Origin: Aureispira sp964404215
GTDB taxonomy: Bacteria > Bacteroidota > Bacteroidia > Chitinophagales > Saprospiraceae
Assembly (NCBI GenBank): GCA_964404215.1
Contig: CAYOJF010000008.1
Span: 1-64,000, forward strand
Reading direction: 5' to 3'
Length of the DNA: 64,000 nucleotides
Shown: positions 62,497 to 64,000 of the stretch, piece by piece
Layout of the letters: every line of letters starts with the position of its first letter
How positions within the stretch are numbered: the first letter of the stretch is position 1
Notes under the pieces: model-generated
Databases searched by the model: none
Told to the model about the DNA's origin: nothing
Seen by the model: the letters and a program-made list of their open reading frames with translations, nothing else
Made by a program: the position numbers and the translations under genes

Positions 62497-62710
62497 ACTT
62501 CTATTTTATCCGCTTGGTTGTTTAATCAGGCTAAAATAACATTTTTTTGTAGAGTTGACGCACAATTCATTAGCAGATGTGCGATTTAGAGTTCTTATCG
62601 AATCTTTTTTTTGTTTGTCCTATTTTATAATGTTAAATTGTGAGCCTACCAAAAAAAACAAAAAGATAGTTTTAGAGCATTTGCTCTACTTACGTTAACT
62701 AATTGAAATT

Positions 62711-64000
62711 ATGCGATACCAAAAAATTAATCCAAGCTTATTTGTAGAAAATAGAAAACGATTCATGGCTCAAATGAAGCCTAATTCTATTGCTATTTTT
62801 CATGCCAATGATATGATGATGCGTAATGGGGATTGCCACTTCCCTTTTCGTCAACAATCAGATTTATTCTACCTCTCTGGACTAGACCAAGAGGAAGTGA
62901 TCTTAGTACTTTATCCTGATTGCCCAAAGGGAAAGAGTTTCCAAGAAATAATTTTCACGAAACAAACGAATGAATATATTGCGGTATGGGAGGGTTATAA
63001 ATATACCAAAGAAGATGCTGCTGCCACTTCAGGGGTACCTAGTGTCTACTGGTTATCTGAAATGAGTAGTCTCCTAAATGAAATGATTCTATTAGCAGAT
63101 AATATTTACACCAATACCAACGAAAATGATAGAGCGGTCAGCGACTATGCAACACGTGATGTTCGTCATGCCAATGAAATGCAACAAAAATACGTTGGCC
63201 ACACTTTCCTACGAGCTCAACCGATCATGAAAGCACTCCGTATGATCAAATCACCTCTAGAACTCGAAATGATGCAGATAGCTTGTGACATTACCAACAA
63301 GGCTTTCCGTCGTGTTTTAGCAACGACTAGACCAGGTATGATGGAATATCAAGTAGAAGCTAATGTTATCGCAGAGTTTATTGGAAACGGAGCAGCTGGT
63401 CATGCTTATACTCCTATCATAGCTAGTGGTGCCAATGCTTGTGTACTCCACTATATTGCCAATGATATGCCACTCCAAGATGGTGATCTAATGCTGATGG
63501 ATTTTGGAGCAGAATATGGGAACTATGCAGCTGATTTGTCTAGAACAATTCCAACTAATGGGCGTTTTACAGATCGTCAAAAAGACGTCTATAATGCTGT
63601 ATTGAAAGTTAAAAATGAAGCTCAACAGTTACTTGTACCAGGCAATAACTTGAATGATTACCATACAGAAGTAGGCAAAATTATGGAAAGTGAGTTGATT
63701 CGCATCGGATTGTTAGACAAGACAGCTGTCGCTCATCAAGACCCTGCTCGCCCACTTTATAAGCAATATTTCATGCATGGCACTTCACATCATCTGGGGC
63801 TAGATGTACATGACCTCTGTCATCGTTATGTAGAGTTTCAAGAAGGAATGGTCTTTACTTGTGAACCAGGTATCTATATCCCTGCTGAAAACATGGGAAT
63901 TCGTTTAGAGGATGATGTTGTCGTCACTAGTGGTTCTGTCAATAATCTCATGCAGGATATTCCGATTGAAGTAGAAGAAATCGAAGATTTAATGAATTCA
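62711..64000 (+). CDS. pepP: Aminopeptidase P (Xaa-Pro), 3' end cut
   Basis: An M24B metallopeptidase that removes an N-terminal residue preceding proline. Of the metal ligands, Asp264 (MDFGAEY), Asp275 (ADLSRTI), His360 (HGTSHHLGLDVHD), Glu385 (CEPGIY) and Glu400 (RLEDD) are all present. The N-terminal creatinase-like domain (about 1-170) starts MRYQKINPSLF. The frame runs 430 codons to the window edge with no stop; the last residues EIEDLMNS match the normal C-terminus, so only a few residues or the stop are cut off. Confidence 0.92.
   Translation, partial: MRYQKINPSLFVENRKRFMAQMKPNSIAIFHANDMMMRNGDCHFPFRQQSDLFYLSGLDQEEVILVLYPDCPKGKSFQEIIFTKQTNEYIAVWEGYKYTKEDAAATSGVPSVYWLSEMSSLLNEMILLADNIYTNTNENDRAVSDYATRDVRHANEMQQKYVGHTFLRAQPIMKALRMIKSPLELEMMQIACDITNKAFRRVLATTRPGMMEYQVEANVIAEFIGNGAAGHAYTPIIASGANACVLHYIANDMPLQDGDLMLMDFGAEYGNYAADLSRTIPTNGRFTDRQKDVYNAVLKVKNEAQQLLVPGNNLNDYHTEVGKIMESELIRIGLLDKTAVAHQDPARPLYKQYFMHGTSHHLGLDVHDLCHRYVEFQEGMVFTCEPGIYIPAENMGIRLEDDVVVTSGSVNNLMQDIPIEVEEIEDLMNS

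Noticed and set aside
1..64000. An integrated phage or plasmid
   Set aside because: No integrase, capsid, terminase, replication or partition genes were seen. The accessory part at 1.2-10 kb has only small immunity-like and unknown genes.

Overview
The window looks like chromosomal DNA of an AT-rich, yellow/orange-pigmented member of the Bacteroidota. I infer a Saprospiria- or Cytophagia-like marine bacterium; the exact genus cannot be read from the sequence. The reasons are the gene families: BshC (bacillithiol), DUF4199, DUF4197 and Lacal_2735-type proteins, GldL-like membrane proteins, an S9B dipeptidyl peptidase, many lipoproteins, the near absence of Shine-Dalgarno sites, and a CrtI-CrtB-CrtD-CruF-CrtZ-lycopene cyclase cluster of the kind that makes monocyclic saproxanthin-type carotenoids. 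No rRNA, tRNA, CRISPR array, intact transposase or prophage was found. Ten Ns at 61988-61997 mark a scaffold gap.

Layout. 1-1094: prfB with a programmed +1 frameshift. 1.2-10.8 kb: an accessory region of small genes of mostly unknown function, with two SUKH (SMI1/KNR4) proteins, other immunity-like small genes, a frameshifted gene, a bacterial serpin, a GIY-YIG-like protein and zinc-ribbon proteins. 10.9-17.3 kb: rhodanese, FAD-dependent dehydrogenase, a TPR-AAA+ ATPase with a TPR membrane protein, and an outer-membrane barrel. 17.7-22.5 kb: two tandem genes for exported proteins built from six PilJ-like repeats each. 23-32.9 kb: a GH3/serine-hydrolase fusion lipoprotein, an ABC-F ATPase, small membrane proteins, DUF1415 and BshC. 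33-37 kb: small non-autonomous repeat elements, a TPR protein and a likely M19-type pseudo-dipeptidase. 37.2-42.7 kb: the carotenoid operon. 42.7-45.4 kb: three tandem paralogous membrane proteins, a coiled-coil protein and a YchJ-like protein. 45.6-49.2 kb: a fusion of type I modification/specificity domains with a histidine kinase, followed directly by a ROK sugar kinase. 49.3-55 kb: two GldL-like membrane proteins, ThiH, a truncated haemoglobin and TrkH/TrkA. 55.3-62.5 kb: DUF4197 lipoprotein, then a close-packed minus-strand run from a DEAD-box helicase through DPP-IV, FolB with an extra zinc ribbon, an anchored protein and a GT-C-like membrane protein. 62.7-64 kb: aminopeptidase P, cut by the window end.

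The carotenoid genes form one pathway: CrtB makes phytoene, CrtI desaturates it, CruF and CrtD hydrate and desaturate one end, the cyclase closes the other and CrtZ hydroxylates the ring. TrkH and TrkA form one potassium uptake system.

The most promising unusual items are the methylase/specificity/histidine-kinase fusion, whose catalytic NPPF motif is degraded, and the tandem six-repeat PilJ proteins, which carry a sensor fold but no signalling output. Also notable are the M19-like protein with its expected metal ligands replaced, and several families of short inverted-repeat elements, one with a 9-bp target duplication.
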